Shown here: positions 24,432 through 32,619 of the stretch, piece after piece
Layout: every line of letters starts with the position of its first letter
Numbering within the stretch: the stretch's first letter is position 1
Source: Sphaerochaeta sp032144095
Lineage (GTDB): Bacteria; Spirochaetota; Spirochaetia; Sphaerochaetales; Sphaerochaetaceae
DNA length: 64,000 nt
Direction: 5' to 3'
Assembly (NCBI RefSeq): GCF_032144095.1
Contig: NZ_JAVSNJ010000006.1
Location: 1-64,000 of the forward strand
Notes under the pieces: generated by a model
The model's database searches: none
Told to the model about the DNA's origin: nothing
Seen by the model: only the letters and a program-made list of their open reading frames with translations
Program-made: the position numbers and the translations under genes

Positions 24432-26222
24432 TTACAAGGCAACCGCAAACACCCCAGCTGCTGTCAGATACCATACGATGAACAGCGTTGTCATGCTGAT
24501 ACCCACATACACCCTGCCTGTCTTTCGGAAGAAATAGGTATATAGACAAGCAACAAGTGGCCAAAGCACAAGAAGGGGTAGGTAATAGATGCCACCCATT
24601 CCGGCTGCTGTCTGGACCAATGGATTTGAGCCGAAAATAATCGACCCTCCGGCGAGTATGGGGATATACAAGATCAATAGCCAAATGACAGCCCCAAGAG
24701 TCATCACAATGGAGTTGATCAACATTTCTTTTCCCAGACTAAGGTTGCCTTTCTTTGGCCTCTGGAATCCGGAAAGAATAATCCCTTGGGGGATGAAATA
24801 GAGTGCAAATGGAACCAAATAGCCGAGAAATGCCAAGAATCGCCTTCCAGTAAAAGGAAGGAGTGTGACAACCCAAACCCTAAAGTCGACCTTCCATACT
24901 GAATCAATGAATACCAGAATGAGGTAGACTGGCAATAAGGTACAGATTGCCAAAATGCCCGATTTGAAGATACGCACCCAGTTACATGTACCGGAAGCAT
25001 CAGTGAGGCCGTAGTGTTCCAACCGAGCTCCCTTTCCCTTTAGTGTTGTGTAATGACCCGCGATCATGAGAACTATGGCAATCGCCCCAACAAGGACAGA
25101 CCAAACCATGTACACATTGGTGAAATTCTGTGGCCAGAGTCTGTTTGGGTTGATCCACGGAACAAAGAACATATTATTCCATACAAAAAGGTACAGAAGA
25201 GGGCCAAGGGCTGTGGTGATCAATGCACTTACCCACCAACTTTTCCCTTCATACCCCCGATACTCCGGAAGTTTCTCTTTCAGCTCACCGAAATAGTTGG
25301 TGTTGAGGAGCAGTGAACCCATTGGGAAGAGGAAAAGCATTGCACCTAGCAGGGCAAGAGTGGTACCAATGAGCTTAATGGGCCAGATCTGGTTTCTTGG
25401 GGAAAGGGTGTTTCCTCCTGTCAACGTCAGATGCATCCATTCCAAGGCATTTGCAATGGCGGGTATCGAATCTGTAGCCCCTGCATGGTCTTCCCATGGC
25501 TGATAGAGAATTCGGGCGGTTCCATCTTCAATCGATCCGTAGATTTTTCCTGCTTCAATTGGTGCATCGGTAGCAAAAAGTGGTTGTAGGACAGGCGAAA
25601 CTGGTGCTTCAGAACCCTTTCCGACGAATATCATCACTCCAAGTTCTGTAACAGTTCCAATATTGAACGCTGCATTTTTAACATATTTGGCAGCTGAGAG
25701 ATCCATGGAACCAGGGGAAGAGACCTCTGATTCCATGAAAAACACAGATGAGTACCCTTCTGGGTCTGAAAGAATGGCGCCCATGGCCCCCGCGAAGCCT
25801 CCCTGGGACATGCCTACAATACCAATGTTGTCTGTATCAACATTCGGAAGGCTTTTCAGATACGCCAAACCAGCGGGACCACCGGCGCCATGGTCAAGAT
25901 TTTTCCCTGTGGTTCTTCCATGGCCGCTCATATCCATGGAAAGGACTACATATCCTCTTCTTGCGAATTCCAATGCAGTATTTGCCATATGGTTCTTCTG
26001 GTTGTTCAAGCCGTGGATGGCGAGTATTGCCGGCATTTTTTCTGCTACATTCTTGGGCGTGTATACGTAGGCACTGACCGAGAATCCTGGCTCTTGCCAT
26101 ATGGAAACCTCGTCAACTCTGACTTTCCCAAGCCCTGAGTTTACCCATGAAGCCAACAGGCTTCCGCCTACCATCAGGATTATTGCAAGATAGAGCAACT
26201 TCCATGTTTTTCCTTGTTTCAT
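24432..26222 (-). CDS. alpha/beta hydrolase fused to multi-spanning membrane domain
   Basis: A 596-residue protein. Residues 8-27 are an anchor helix. Residues about 35-260 form an alpha/beta hydrolase: AILAIHGLNN (oxyanion HG), the SGHGRTTG loop, nucleophile elbow GMSQGG, and a late EDHAG segment that may carry the catalytic His. Residues about 275-596 contain seven to eight membrane helices with no recognised family. The hydrolase faces the periplasm if the N-terminal helix is the only segment before it. It could be an esterase, peptidase or acyltransferase on a membrane lipid or envelope substrate. AGGAGG precedes the ATG at 26222. It stands alone between gene-poor stretches. Confidence 0.8.
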   Translation of the reverse strand: MKQGKTWKLLYLAIILMVGGSLLASWVNSGLGKVRVDEVSIWQEPGFSVSAYVYTPKNVAEKMPAILAIHGLNNQKNHMANTALEFARRGYVVLSMDMSGHGRTTGKNLDHGAGGPAGLAYLKSLPNVDTDNIGIVGMSQGGFAGAMGAILSDPEGYSSVFFMESEVSSPGSMDLSAAKYVKNAAFNIGTVTELGVMIFVGKGSEAPVSPVLQPLFATDAPIEAGKIYGSIEDGTARILYQPWEDHAGATDSIPAIANALEWMHLTLTGGNTLSPRNQIWPIKLIGTTLALLGAMLFLFPMGSLLLNTNYFGELKEKLPEYRGYEGKSWWVSALITTALGPLLYLFVWNNMFFVPWINPNRLWPQNFTNVYMVWSVLVGAIAIVLMIAGHYTTLKGKGARLEHYGLTDASGTCNWVRIFKSGILAICTLLPVYLILVFIDSVWKVDFRVWVVTLLPFTGRRFLAFLGYLVPFALYFIPQGIILSGFQRPKKGNLSLGKEMLINSIVMTLGAVIWLLILYIPILAGGSIIFGSNPLVQTAAGMGGIYYLPLLVLWPLVACLYTYFFRKTGRVYVGISMTTLFIVWYLTAAGVFAVAL

Positions 26223-26739
26223 ACTGTACCTCCTGTTTTCTATAGAATTAAAATAAATTCTACAGAAATAATAATTCATACTATGCGATTTAGCAACGTA
26301 ATTCCTTCCGATGGGAAGCTATGAAACAGAAAATCAAAGTTCTGGACGTTAAGGGGTAGCATACAAAGGTCCTTTTTCATGTGCTGAAAGCAAAAATTCA
26401 AACAATCCATATTACCAGGAACAATTTTGTCATTCCTGTGAATCTGAAGAAGATACCAATATGAACCGTCCCTTTTGAAGAAGCTGTTATTGGGATTCAA
26501 TTCGGACCTTTTGAGTGTTAAAGAAATGACGGTATTTATTGAAGAAGGCTACCTGTTTATAAAGCAACCGAAGCTGAAGCAGATCATTCGAAGATGATTT
26601 ACTAAAAGTATATTCCAGTAAGCTTCAGATGTCTGGATAGTGATGTGAAAGGCCCAATCCTGACTAATTGAAGGTGCTATTGTATGAAAAGACGTTGAGG
26701 GTTTTATATCTAATAAGCAATCTCATATTATACTTAAAA
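26223..26739. other. 517-base AT-rich gap, no supported gene
   Basis: No frame has a ribosome-binding site with a protein-like continuation. Short open segments on both strands are broken by stops. It marks the left edge of the AT-rich accessory region and should include the promoter of the hydrolase gene close to 26230-26290. Confidence 0.4.
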
Positions 26740-27537
26740 TCAAACAATATAAAGCTTAACCCCATTAGAGGTTATGAAATCCTTATAAACTTGTGAGATT
26801 CCGTCATCAGTTATGATTGCTGTCAAAGTTGTAATATTAGTAAATACACATGTACTTACCTTATCGAATTTGCTCGAGTCAGTGATGAGGATCCGTTCTT
26901 GACTACAATCGAGCATTGCTTGTTTCAATGGTACATCTTCAAAATAACCACAGGTAATTCCGTGATTGATATCAAAGGCGGTCGCACCGATGAAGCATTT
27001 CCCGGCACGGAAATGTTGAAGAAAATCGGCAGATTCCTGATTATAGAAAACTCGAGGTTTATTCAAGTATATACCACCGGGGCAAATAACCGAAGATTGG
27101 TCAAGTTTAACGAGTAATTCTATTGCAAGAAAAGATGGAGAAATAATGGTATAGGATGATTCTCGAGGTAATAATCTAGCTATTGTAGCCGCAGTAGTTC
27201 CTGAATCTAAAAAAAATACCTCATTTGGCTTCAATAGACTAATGGCCTTGCTTGCTATTTTTTCTTTGATGATCATGTTTTTCTTGAGTTCAGAGTCAAC
27301 GGTATAATTAAGTAGTTTTTCAGGTATATGCGACGTAACACCTCCAAAGACTTGCTTGATTAATCCTCGGCTTGCCAAGAGTGTGCAATCTCTGCGCACA
27401 GTCATTTCGGATACGTTAAGAGTATTCGCTAAGTCTTTGATGGTAATGAAGTGAAGATTGTTGATGATATCTACTTCTTTTTGTTGTCTGTTGTTCAAGG
27501 TGTTCATTTGCTGCTCAGTATATAATAAATTATTCAT
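26740..27537 (-). CDS. DeoR-family sugar regulator
   Basis: A 265-residue regulator. Residues 12-68 are the DeoR helix-turn-helix (RQQKEVDIINN, then VSEMTVRRDCTLLASRGLI), and the rest is the ISOCOT sugar-phosphate-binding domain (FLDSGTTAATIARLL, CPGGIYL, ITDSSKFDK). Such proteins usually repress a sugar operon until a phosphorylated intermediate binds. It overlaps the VOC gene upstream by eight bases and is divergent from the sugar operon at 28468, which is the obvious target. The start is uncertain: ATG at 27507 fits the family start as well as 27537. Composition is strongly AT-rich compared with the housekeeping genes. Confidence 0.9.
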   Translation of the reverse strand: MNNLLYTEQQMNTLNNRQQKEVDIINNLHFITIKDLANTLNVSEMTVRRDCTLLASRGLIKQVFGGVTSHIPEKLLNYTVDSELKKNMIIKEKIASKAISLLKPNEVFFLDSGTTAATIARLLPRESSYTIISPSFLAIELLVKLDQSSVICPGGIYLNKPRVFYNQESADFLQHFRAGKCFIGATAFDINHGITCGYFEDVPLKQAMLDCSQERILITDSSKFDKVSTCVFTNITTLTAIITDDGISQVYKDFITSNGVKLYIV

Positions 27538-28063
27538 GAGAAAAAGTGCTATTCAAGAAAGGATAGACTCTTTCGGGTTCGCGACGACGTAACGGTCGTT
27601 GAATCAATTCATAACAAATTCCATACAGTTCTTCTGTATCCAAATATGCATAATGGCCATCACCATCAAGACCAAAACCTCCTCCCTCCATGATTACTGA
27701 TATTCCATTTTTTTTGACGATTTCAAGAGAGCTTTTCATATTTTGTACATAGATGCCAAGATGTTGCAGACCGTACCCATGTTTCTCAATAAAATCGGTA
27801 TACACGGTGTGACCTTTCAAAGGTTGGATAAGTTCAATTCTCGTACTCCCAAAATATCCAAGAGCAATTCGTGAAGAGTAGCATGTAGGTTCGCCTTTGT
27901 ATGTCATGAATGATAGGATTTGTGGACCGTAGGTGTAGATCTTCCAATCGCCAATGCCAAATTTCTCATAGTAACCTTGGATCATGGTATCAACGTTTTC
28001 CACGACAAACCCAAGTTGTCCGATTGATGAATCCAGAATGGATAATTTTTCTTTTATCGGCAT
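27530..28063 (-). CDS. VOC-superfamily protein (glyoxalase/epimerase fold), copy 1
   Basis: A 177-residue single-subunit VOC protein. The likely metal ligands are Gln (IGQLGFVV), Glu (RIELIQP), His (LQHLGIYV) and Glu (CYELIQ), a set seen in glyoxalase, methylmalonyl-CoA epimerase and ring-cleavage enzymes. It is clearly a paralogue of the VOC protein at 29054: both share a FG-G-W-IY-YGP stretch, an ELIQP/ELMQP strand, and the YTDFIEKHG/YNEFLEKSNG loop. It is first in a two-gene unit with the DeoR regulator, divergent from the operon. The substrate is unknown; a sugar acid or keto-sugar is a reasonable guess. GGAGA precedes the ATG. Confidence 0.85.
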   Translation of the reverse strand: MPIKEKLSILDSSIGQLGFVVENVDTMIQGYYEKFGIGDWKIYTYGPQILSFMTYKGEPTCYSSRIALGYFGSTRIELIQPLKGHTVYTDFIEKHGYGLQHLGIYVQNMKSSLEIVKKNGISVIMEGGGFGLDGDGHYAYLDTEELYGICYELIQRPLRRREPERVYPFLNSTFSHE

Positions 28064-28227
28064 GTTTTTCTCCTACCTTTGATTGGCTTGGTTTGCCTTA
28101 GGATACTTGAATTAATCAACTACTGGATCCGTTTTTTTACAGTTTTCAGTACCATAGATACCTCTGATACTACATTTTTTGAAATTCCTGATGCCTTATA
28201 ATGATAAACTTATTAACAATGCATGTC

Positions 28228-28268
28228 TAAATTTATTACACTAAATACTACAATAGTCAATAAATTTA
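28228..28268. promoter_or_regulatory. candidate DeoR operator (10-bp inverted repeat)
   Basis: TAAATTTATT (28228-28237) and AATAAATTTA (28259-28268) are a perfect inverted repeat with 21 bases between the arms, so the centres are about three helical turns apart. It lies upstream of the operon's -35 box, between two divergent units, one of which encodes a DeoR regulator. Confidence 0.5.
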
Positions 28269-28298
28269 TCAAAAATGAAGCATTTATTAGTAAAAAAG

Positions 28299-28327
28299 TT
28301 GACATATTAGCAATGTAATGGTAGAAC
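28299..28327 (+). promoter_or_regulatory. sigma-70 promoter of the sugar operon
   Basis: TTGACA at 28299-28304, a 17-base spacer and TAGAAC at 28322-28327. The -35 box is perfect and the -10 box weak (4 of 6). It would give a leader of about 135 bases before the first gene. Confidence 0.55.
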
Positions 28328-28467
28328 TTTAACAAGTAGTGCTAGATACATTCTAAAGATAATGCTGAGGAATGTGATTATGTAGTAGAGCGATTGTGGC
28401 TTACTCTCGATGCTGGTGAAAATTATATTTTATATAAGAATTTAGATCGATGATAAGGAGTAGCAAG

Positions 28468-29040
28468 ATGGATTTCAAGAAACTTGCTGACGTGATACTT
28501 GAGGAGAACCGACAGGTACTGGATAGGATTGACGTCAAGGAAATAAACCGCTTGATTGAGGAAATTGATAAAGCTAAGACCATTCAACTCTATGCGATGG
28601 GCAGGATGGGACTCTCCATGAGAGGCTTCACCATGCGTTTGAAGCACATGGGCTATGATGCTTATGTCGTTTACGACACTACCACGCCTTGCATAGGGGA
28701 AGGAGACTTGTTGCTGGTTCTATGCGGCATGACCAATGTGGAGATGAACATAGTCAAGCTTTCAAAGGAAGCCAAAGCCACTATCGGTATTCTCAGCCCC
28801 CATCCGGAGAATGAGATTGGGCAACTGGCAGATTTCACTGTCAGGGTTCCTGGGCAGTTCTTCGGGGATCCAAGCGAAGTCAAATCAATCCAGCCGATGT
28901 GCACAATTCTGGAGCAGTCGATGTTCCTGCTCACCGACATCGTTACCATGATGATCATCGAGAAAAATCATATTGATATCGACAAGATGCATAAGAGACA
29001 CACCAATCTGGAAGGATTGTTGAAACCATTCACGAAATAG
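28468..29040 (+). CDS. 6-phospho-3-hexuloisomerase-like SIS protein
   Basis: A 190-residue sugar isomerase (SIS) domain protein. It matches the PHI/HxlB family: LYAMGRMGLSMRGFTMRLKHMG (sugar-phosphate loop) and the C-terminal MHKRHTNLE motif (174-182), which aligns with the RHANLE motif of HxlB that supplies catalytic residues. HxlB converts 3-hexulose 6-phosphate to fructose 6-phosphate in the ribulose monophosphate route. The usual partner, hexulose-phosphate synthase (HxlA), is missing, and the neighbours are sugar-transport genes, so the substrate here is probably a related 3-keto or 3-epimeric hexulose phosphate. AAGGAG precedes the ATG at 28468. Confidence 0.88.
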   Translation: MDFKKLADVILEENRQVLDRIDVKEINRLIEEIDKAKTIQLYAMGRMGLSMRGFTMRLKHMGYDAYVVYDTTTPCIGEGDLLLVLCGMTNVEMNIVKLSKEAKATIGILSPHPENEIGQLADFTVRVPGQFFGDPSEVKSIQPMCTILEQSMFLLTDIVTMMIIEKNHIDIDKMHKRHTNLEGLLKPFTK

Positions 29041-29053
29041 AAGGGGACTGGGT

Positions 29054-29527
29054 ATGAAAGATGGAGATATCTGCCAGATAGCAGAGGTTGTGACCGACAT
29101 CGACAAGGCAATGAAGGCTCTTTGGGAAGGCTTTGGAATGGGACCCTGGGAAATCTATGAGTACGGACCGACAACGGTACGTAATTCTATGTATCGCGGA
29201 AAGCCGAACCTACAGAGATATAAGCTGGCTGTGTGCTGGATCGGGCCGGTTCAATTTGAGCTGATGCAACCGATTGATGGATATAGCATCTATAACGAAT
29301 TTCTTGAGAAGTCCAATGGGAAAAGTGGTATTCAGCACTTCAAGCTCTATTACAAGGATTGCAAGAAGAAAATCGAGGAGCTGAAGAAGAAAGGATATGA
29401 AGTCATCCAGTCAGGAGAGATTGGGGATGATGAATTTTATTACCTTTCCACTGAGGACACGATTGGGACGGTAATAGAAATTGGCAATGCTGGCTCGATT
29501 CCTGCACCGCTAAGGACATATCCTTAG
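29054..29527 (+). CDS. VOC-superfamily protein, copy 2
   Basis: A 157-residue VOC protein and paralogue of the one at 27530. The proposed metal ligands are Gln (ICQIAEVV), Glu (QFELMQP), His (IQHFKLYY) and Glu (TVIEIG), the same set at the same places. It is 13 bases after the SIS gene and 62 before the binding-protein gene, so it belongs to the operon. The VOC fold supports epimerisation, isomerisation or elimination next to a carbonyl; a role on a keto-sugar fits the context. The reaction cannot be set from sequence. GGGG-rich site precedes the ATG. Confidence 0.87.
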   Translation: MKDGDICQIAEVVTDIDKAMKALWEGFGMGPWEIYEYGPTTVRNSMYRGKPNLQRYKLAVCWIGPVQFELMQPIDGYSIYNEFLEKSNGKSGIQHFKLYYKDCKKKIEELKKKGYEVIQSGEIGDDEFYYLSTEDTIGTVIEIGNAGSIPAPLRTYP

Positions 29528-29589
29528 AAATAGACAAAGGAAGCAAAACACTGAATAAGTGGAAGAATCGTAAAAAAGGAGACAAAGGT

Positions 29590-30579
29590 ATGAAAAAAAT
29601 TGTGTTGGTAATGGTGATTGCATTCGTTGCACTCTCACTTTTCGCACAGGGTACAAAGGAGGCTGCAAAGACCCAGCCGGAGATGATACTCAATCCAAAG
29701 CTCATTTCAGCTTGGTTCGAGCCTTATGAAACCGATGGTATTGCTGCAGGCACTGAATATGGCGCAAAGGTCTATTTCAAGGCTAGTGCAGCGGCAGACG
29801 AGGCCGAGCAGGTTCGGATACTTGAGGATGCTATCAATACTGGAGTAAATGCTCTTCTTGTAGTTCCTAACGATGCGAACTCGCTTGTTCCGACTTTTAA
29901 GAAAGCTAGAGCTCAGGGAATCGTGGTAATGACCCATGAGTCACCGAATCAGCCTGAAGCCGACTTTGATATTGAGATGATTGACAATGTCAAGTTTGGC
30001 GAAAAGTTTATCGATGAATTCGTGAGAATTACAGGTTCGAAAGAGGGTGAATATGCTATATTCGTAGGATCCCTGACAGTTCCAGCACATAATATCTGGG
30101 CGGATGCAGCCATTGCGTATGCCAAGAAGAACTACCCAGGCCTAAAGCTTGTTGCTAGCAAATTCCCAGTATCAGAAGACAGGAATGCAGCTCGCCAGCA
30201 GACTCTTGAGTTGCTTCAGGTGTATCCTAAGCTGAAAGGTATTCTCGGATTCGGAAGTCAGGGTGGCCCAGGTGCTGCACAAGCTCTCAGAGAAGTTGGT
30301 AGAACTGCTGATGTAACCGTAATCTGCACCACCAGCCCGGCAGAAGCCTCTCCGTTCTTGAAGGATAATTCCATCGATGAATGCATCCTCTGGTCCTCTG
30401 GAGATGCAGCGAAAGCTATGGTCTATATAGCAAAGCTTGTCCTTGAGGGAAAGCGTGATCAGATCAAGCAGGGTGTAGAGATTCCTGGACTGGGTAAGCC
30501 AACAGTAGACGGCATGAACCTGATATTTGATTTCCCGCTTATTGTTGATAAGACTAACAGTGACAAGTACAATTTCTAG
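29590..30579 (+). CDS. sugar ABC transporter substrate-binding protein (RbsB-like)
   Basis: A 329-residue periplasmic binding protein of the ribose/autoinducer-2 type I fold. Residues 1-19 are a signal peptide ending LFA before QGTKEAA. The mature part shows the family pattern: AEQVRILEDAINTGVNALLVVPNDANSLVPTF, then VVMTHES, and a C-terminal ILGFGSQGGPGAAQALREVG. It closely resembles proteins that bind AI-2, rhamnose or other deoxy/keto sugars. AAGGAG precedes the ATG. A strong hairpin follows the gene and separates it from the ATPase gene, which would give more binding protein than membrane parts. Confidence 0.9.
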   Translation: MKKIVLVMVIAFVALSLFAQGTKEAAKTQPEMILNPKLISAWFEPYETDGIAAGTEYGAKVYFKASAAADEAEQVRILEDAINTGVNALLVVPNDANSLVPTFKKARAQGIVVMTHESPNQPEADFDIEMIDNVKFGEKFIDEFVRITGSKEGEYAIFVGSLTVPAHNIWADAAIAYAKKNYPGLKLVASKFPVSEDRNAARQQTLELLQVYPKLKGILGFGSQGGPGAAQALREVGRTADVTVICTTSPAEASPFLKDNSIDECILWSSGDAAKAMVYIAKLVLEGKRDQIKQGVEIPGLGKPTVDGMNLIFDFPLIVDKTNSDKYNF

Positions 30580-31102
30580 TTTGCATTGATTTACTTTTAA
30601 TGTGCGGGATTGGGAGAATTCCCTCCCGCACATTTAGTAATAAGGCTGACATCTGAACTGTCAATGAAAGAGAACCTCTCAAGGGTACGGTTCAACGAAT
30701 TAGGTAGCTGATTGTATGTTGCATGTCATGATGCAAACGAGAAAAAAATCAAGAGCAAAATTTTCTGCTTGGATATTTGTTGCTTTCTTATAAGGTGAAT
30801 GAATCAGCCAGACCGGAAAAGGATGGCATCCTGCCGATAGAGGAATAATGATAAGTATTTGGCTCTTGATCGACACAAGGATTATTTAGGAATGCTTCAA
30901 TTTGGATGACACGAAGTGGTCGTTCTTGGCGCTTCCTGCAAAATGCATAGTACCGTATGGTTTTGTGCCTGAATTCAGGTACAATTTAAAAAATAGTCTG
31001 TTTGGTTGGATCTTCGTTTGCTGTGCGGTATGATTGACGGAGTGAGGATGGCAGGGTTTACCTCCCCCACTTGCACGATTCAGCCATAAAAGAGGGGAGC
31101 AG
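30580..31102. other. 523-base gap inside the sugar operon
   Basis: After the hairpin, about 470 bases lead to the ATPase gene. No full gene is supported; one forward frame near 30890-31020 reads protein-like for about 45 codons but has no start or family match. It may be a decayed fragment. A second promoter for the ATPase and permease genes may lie here. Confidence 0.45.
30601..30632 (+). terminator. attenuating hairpin after the binding-protein gene
   Basis: TGTGCGGGA (30601-30609) pairs perfectly with TCCCGCACA (30624-30632), with further GGGA/TCCC pairing in the loop. It follows the stop codon by 21 bases. A partial terminator at this point is common in ABC operons and raises binding-protein output. 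Confidence 0.7.
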
Positions 31103-32608
31103 ATGGATTTTATTGCAATTGAAAACTGCAGCAAGGCATTTGGAGGAGTCAAGGCTTTGAAGGACATCTCGTTCTCTGTCGAGAAGGGAGAGATACATGG
31201 CCTTGTAGGGGAGAATGGAAGCGGAAAATCTACTCTTATCAACATATTAGCGGGTTCGCTTTCTGCAGATACCGGAAAGATAACCATTGCCGGGGTACCG
31301 ATGGCTTCCTATGGTCCTCTTTCCGGTATGCAGTATGGAATCAGCGTAATCTATCAGGATTTTTCCTTGTTTCCGAACTTAACAGTACTGGAGAACGTCT
31401 GCCTTTCCAATCAGATAAAGGGCAAGAAAACTTTCTTCTCTGTCAAAAAGCACTCAAATGAAGTCCAGAGCATCTTGGACCAACTAGATGCCAATATCAG
31501 CCTTTTCGATATTGTCGGAGAAATCCCCATAGCCAAACAACAGATGGTGGCAATAGCCAGAGCATTGAATAATAATCCAAAGCTTTTGATATTTGATGAA
31601 CCAACCACTGCTCTTACCAGGGGGGAGATAAACAATCTTTTTAAAATTATTGAGATGTTGAAGTCAACGGGTATATCTATCATCTTCATCAGCCATAAGA
31701 TTGATGAGATCATGGAAATCTGCGATGTCGTTACCATACTGAGGGATGGAGTAGTAATCGATGTCAAGCAGATTTGCGATGTAAGTGTTGCTGAGATAGA
31801 GAAACTAATGGTTGGAGCATCCACTGTCTATACCAAGCATGTCGATGATTCATTGCTCAACAGTGATTCTTATATGCTCAAGGTTAAGAGCTTGTCTAAA
31901 ACCAACAATTTCCAGGATATCTCATTTGATCTTAAGAAAGGTGAAATCATAGGATTTACTGGCCTTCTGGGTTCCGGTCGTACTGAAATTGCCACTGCTT
32001 TATTTGGAATTGCTCCGGCAGACAGCGGGGAGATCGAGATTGATGGACAGCGCGTTTCAATCGGCAACGTTCAGGATGCAGTAAACCATGGCATAGCCTA
32101 TGTTCCGGAAAACCGCCTAACCCAAGGGTTGGTGATGGATTATTCCCAAAGAGATAATATTATTCTTCCCACAATCAGCAAATTCTCAAAAAAAGGTCTT
32201 TTGGACGAGGTTAGGATGACTGATAAGGCCAACTTTTGGATTGATGAGGTGAAAGTCAAGACAGATGATGTTTTCAAGGAAGTCAAAACTCTTTCAGGAG
32301 GAAACCAGCAGAAGATCGTATTGGCTAAGTGGCTGGAGATGAATCCTAAAGTGCTAATCCTGGATGGCCCAACGGTTGGCGTAGACGTCGGCGCCAAAGC
32401 CAGTATTTTCAAGACAATCCACGAGATGGTTGAGAAATACGGGATGTCTGTCATTTTAATTTCTGATGAGATTCGTGAGCTGACTGCCAATTGCAACCGT
32501 ATTTTGGTCATGCAGAATGGAAGGCTCCGCAGGATTCTGGATAGCCCTCAGGAGATAGATGATGAATACATCAAAAACATTCTTGATGAGCAAAAAAGAG
32601 CAATTTAG
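31103..32608 (+). CDS. sugar ABC transporter ATP-binding protein (RbsA-like, two NBDs)
   Basis: A 501-residue double ATPase. The first half has Walker A GENGSGKST near residue 37, a PIAKQQMVAIARAL signature-like segment and Walker B LLIFDEPTTAL. The second half has the degenerate Walker A GLLGSGRTE and an intact LSGGNQQKIVLAKWL signature. This layout is standard for the ribose/galactose/xylose class (CUT2), which moves the sugar without phosphorylating it. It is 11 bases before the first permease gene. AGGGGAG precedes the ATG. Confidence 0.95.
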   Translation: MDFIAIENCSKAFGGVKALKDISFSVEKGEIHGLVGENGSGKSTLINILAGSLSADTGKITIAGVPMASYGPLSGMQYGISVIYQDFSLFPNLTVLENVCLSNQIKGKKTFFSVKKHSNEVQSILDQLDANISLFDIVGEIPIAKQQMVAIARALNNNPKLLIFDEPTTALTRGEINNLFKIIEMLKSTGISIIFISHKIDEIMEICDVVTILRDGVVIDVKQICDVSVAEIEKLMVGASTVYTKHVDDSLLNSDSYMLKVKSLSKTNNFQDISFDLKKGEIIGFTGLLGSGRTEIATALFGIAPADSGEIEIDGQRVSIGNVQDAVNHGIAYVPENRLTQGLVMDYSQRDNIILPTISKFSKKGLLDEVRMTDKANFWIDEVKVKTDDVFKEVKTLSGGNQQKIVLAKWLEMNPKVLILDGPTVGVDVGAKASIFKTIHEMVEKYGMSVILISDEIRELTANCNRILVMQNGRLRRILDSPQEIDDEYIKNILDEQKRAI

Positions 32609-32619
32609 GAAGTAGTAGC

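Larger units (their letters stand above)
28064..28467. promoter_or_regulatory. AT-rich divergent control region of the sugar locus
   Basis: This 404-base region separates the VOC/DeoR unit from the sugar operon. It contains a perfect 10-bp inverted repeat and a TTGACA promoter toward the operon, described separately. No protein-coding frame is supported. Repeated TAAATTTATT-like and TTATTA motifs occur between 28200 and 28300 and may be regulator sites. Confidence 0.6.
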
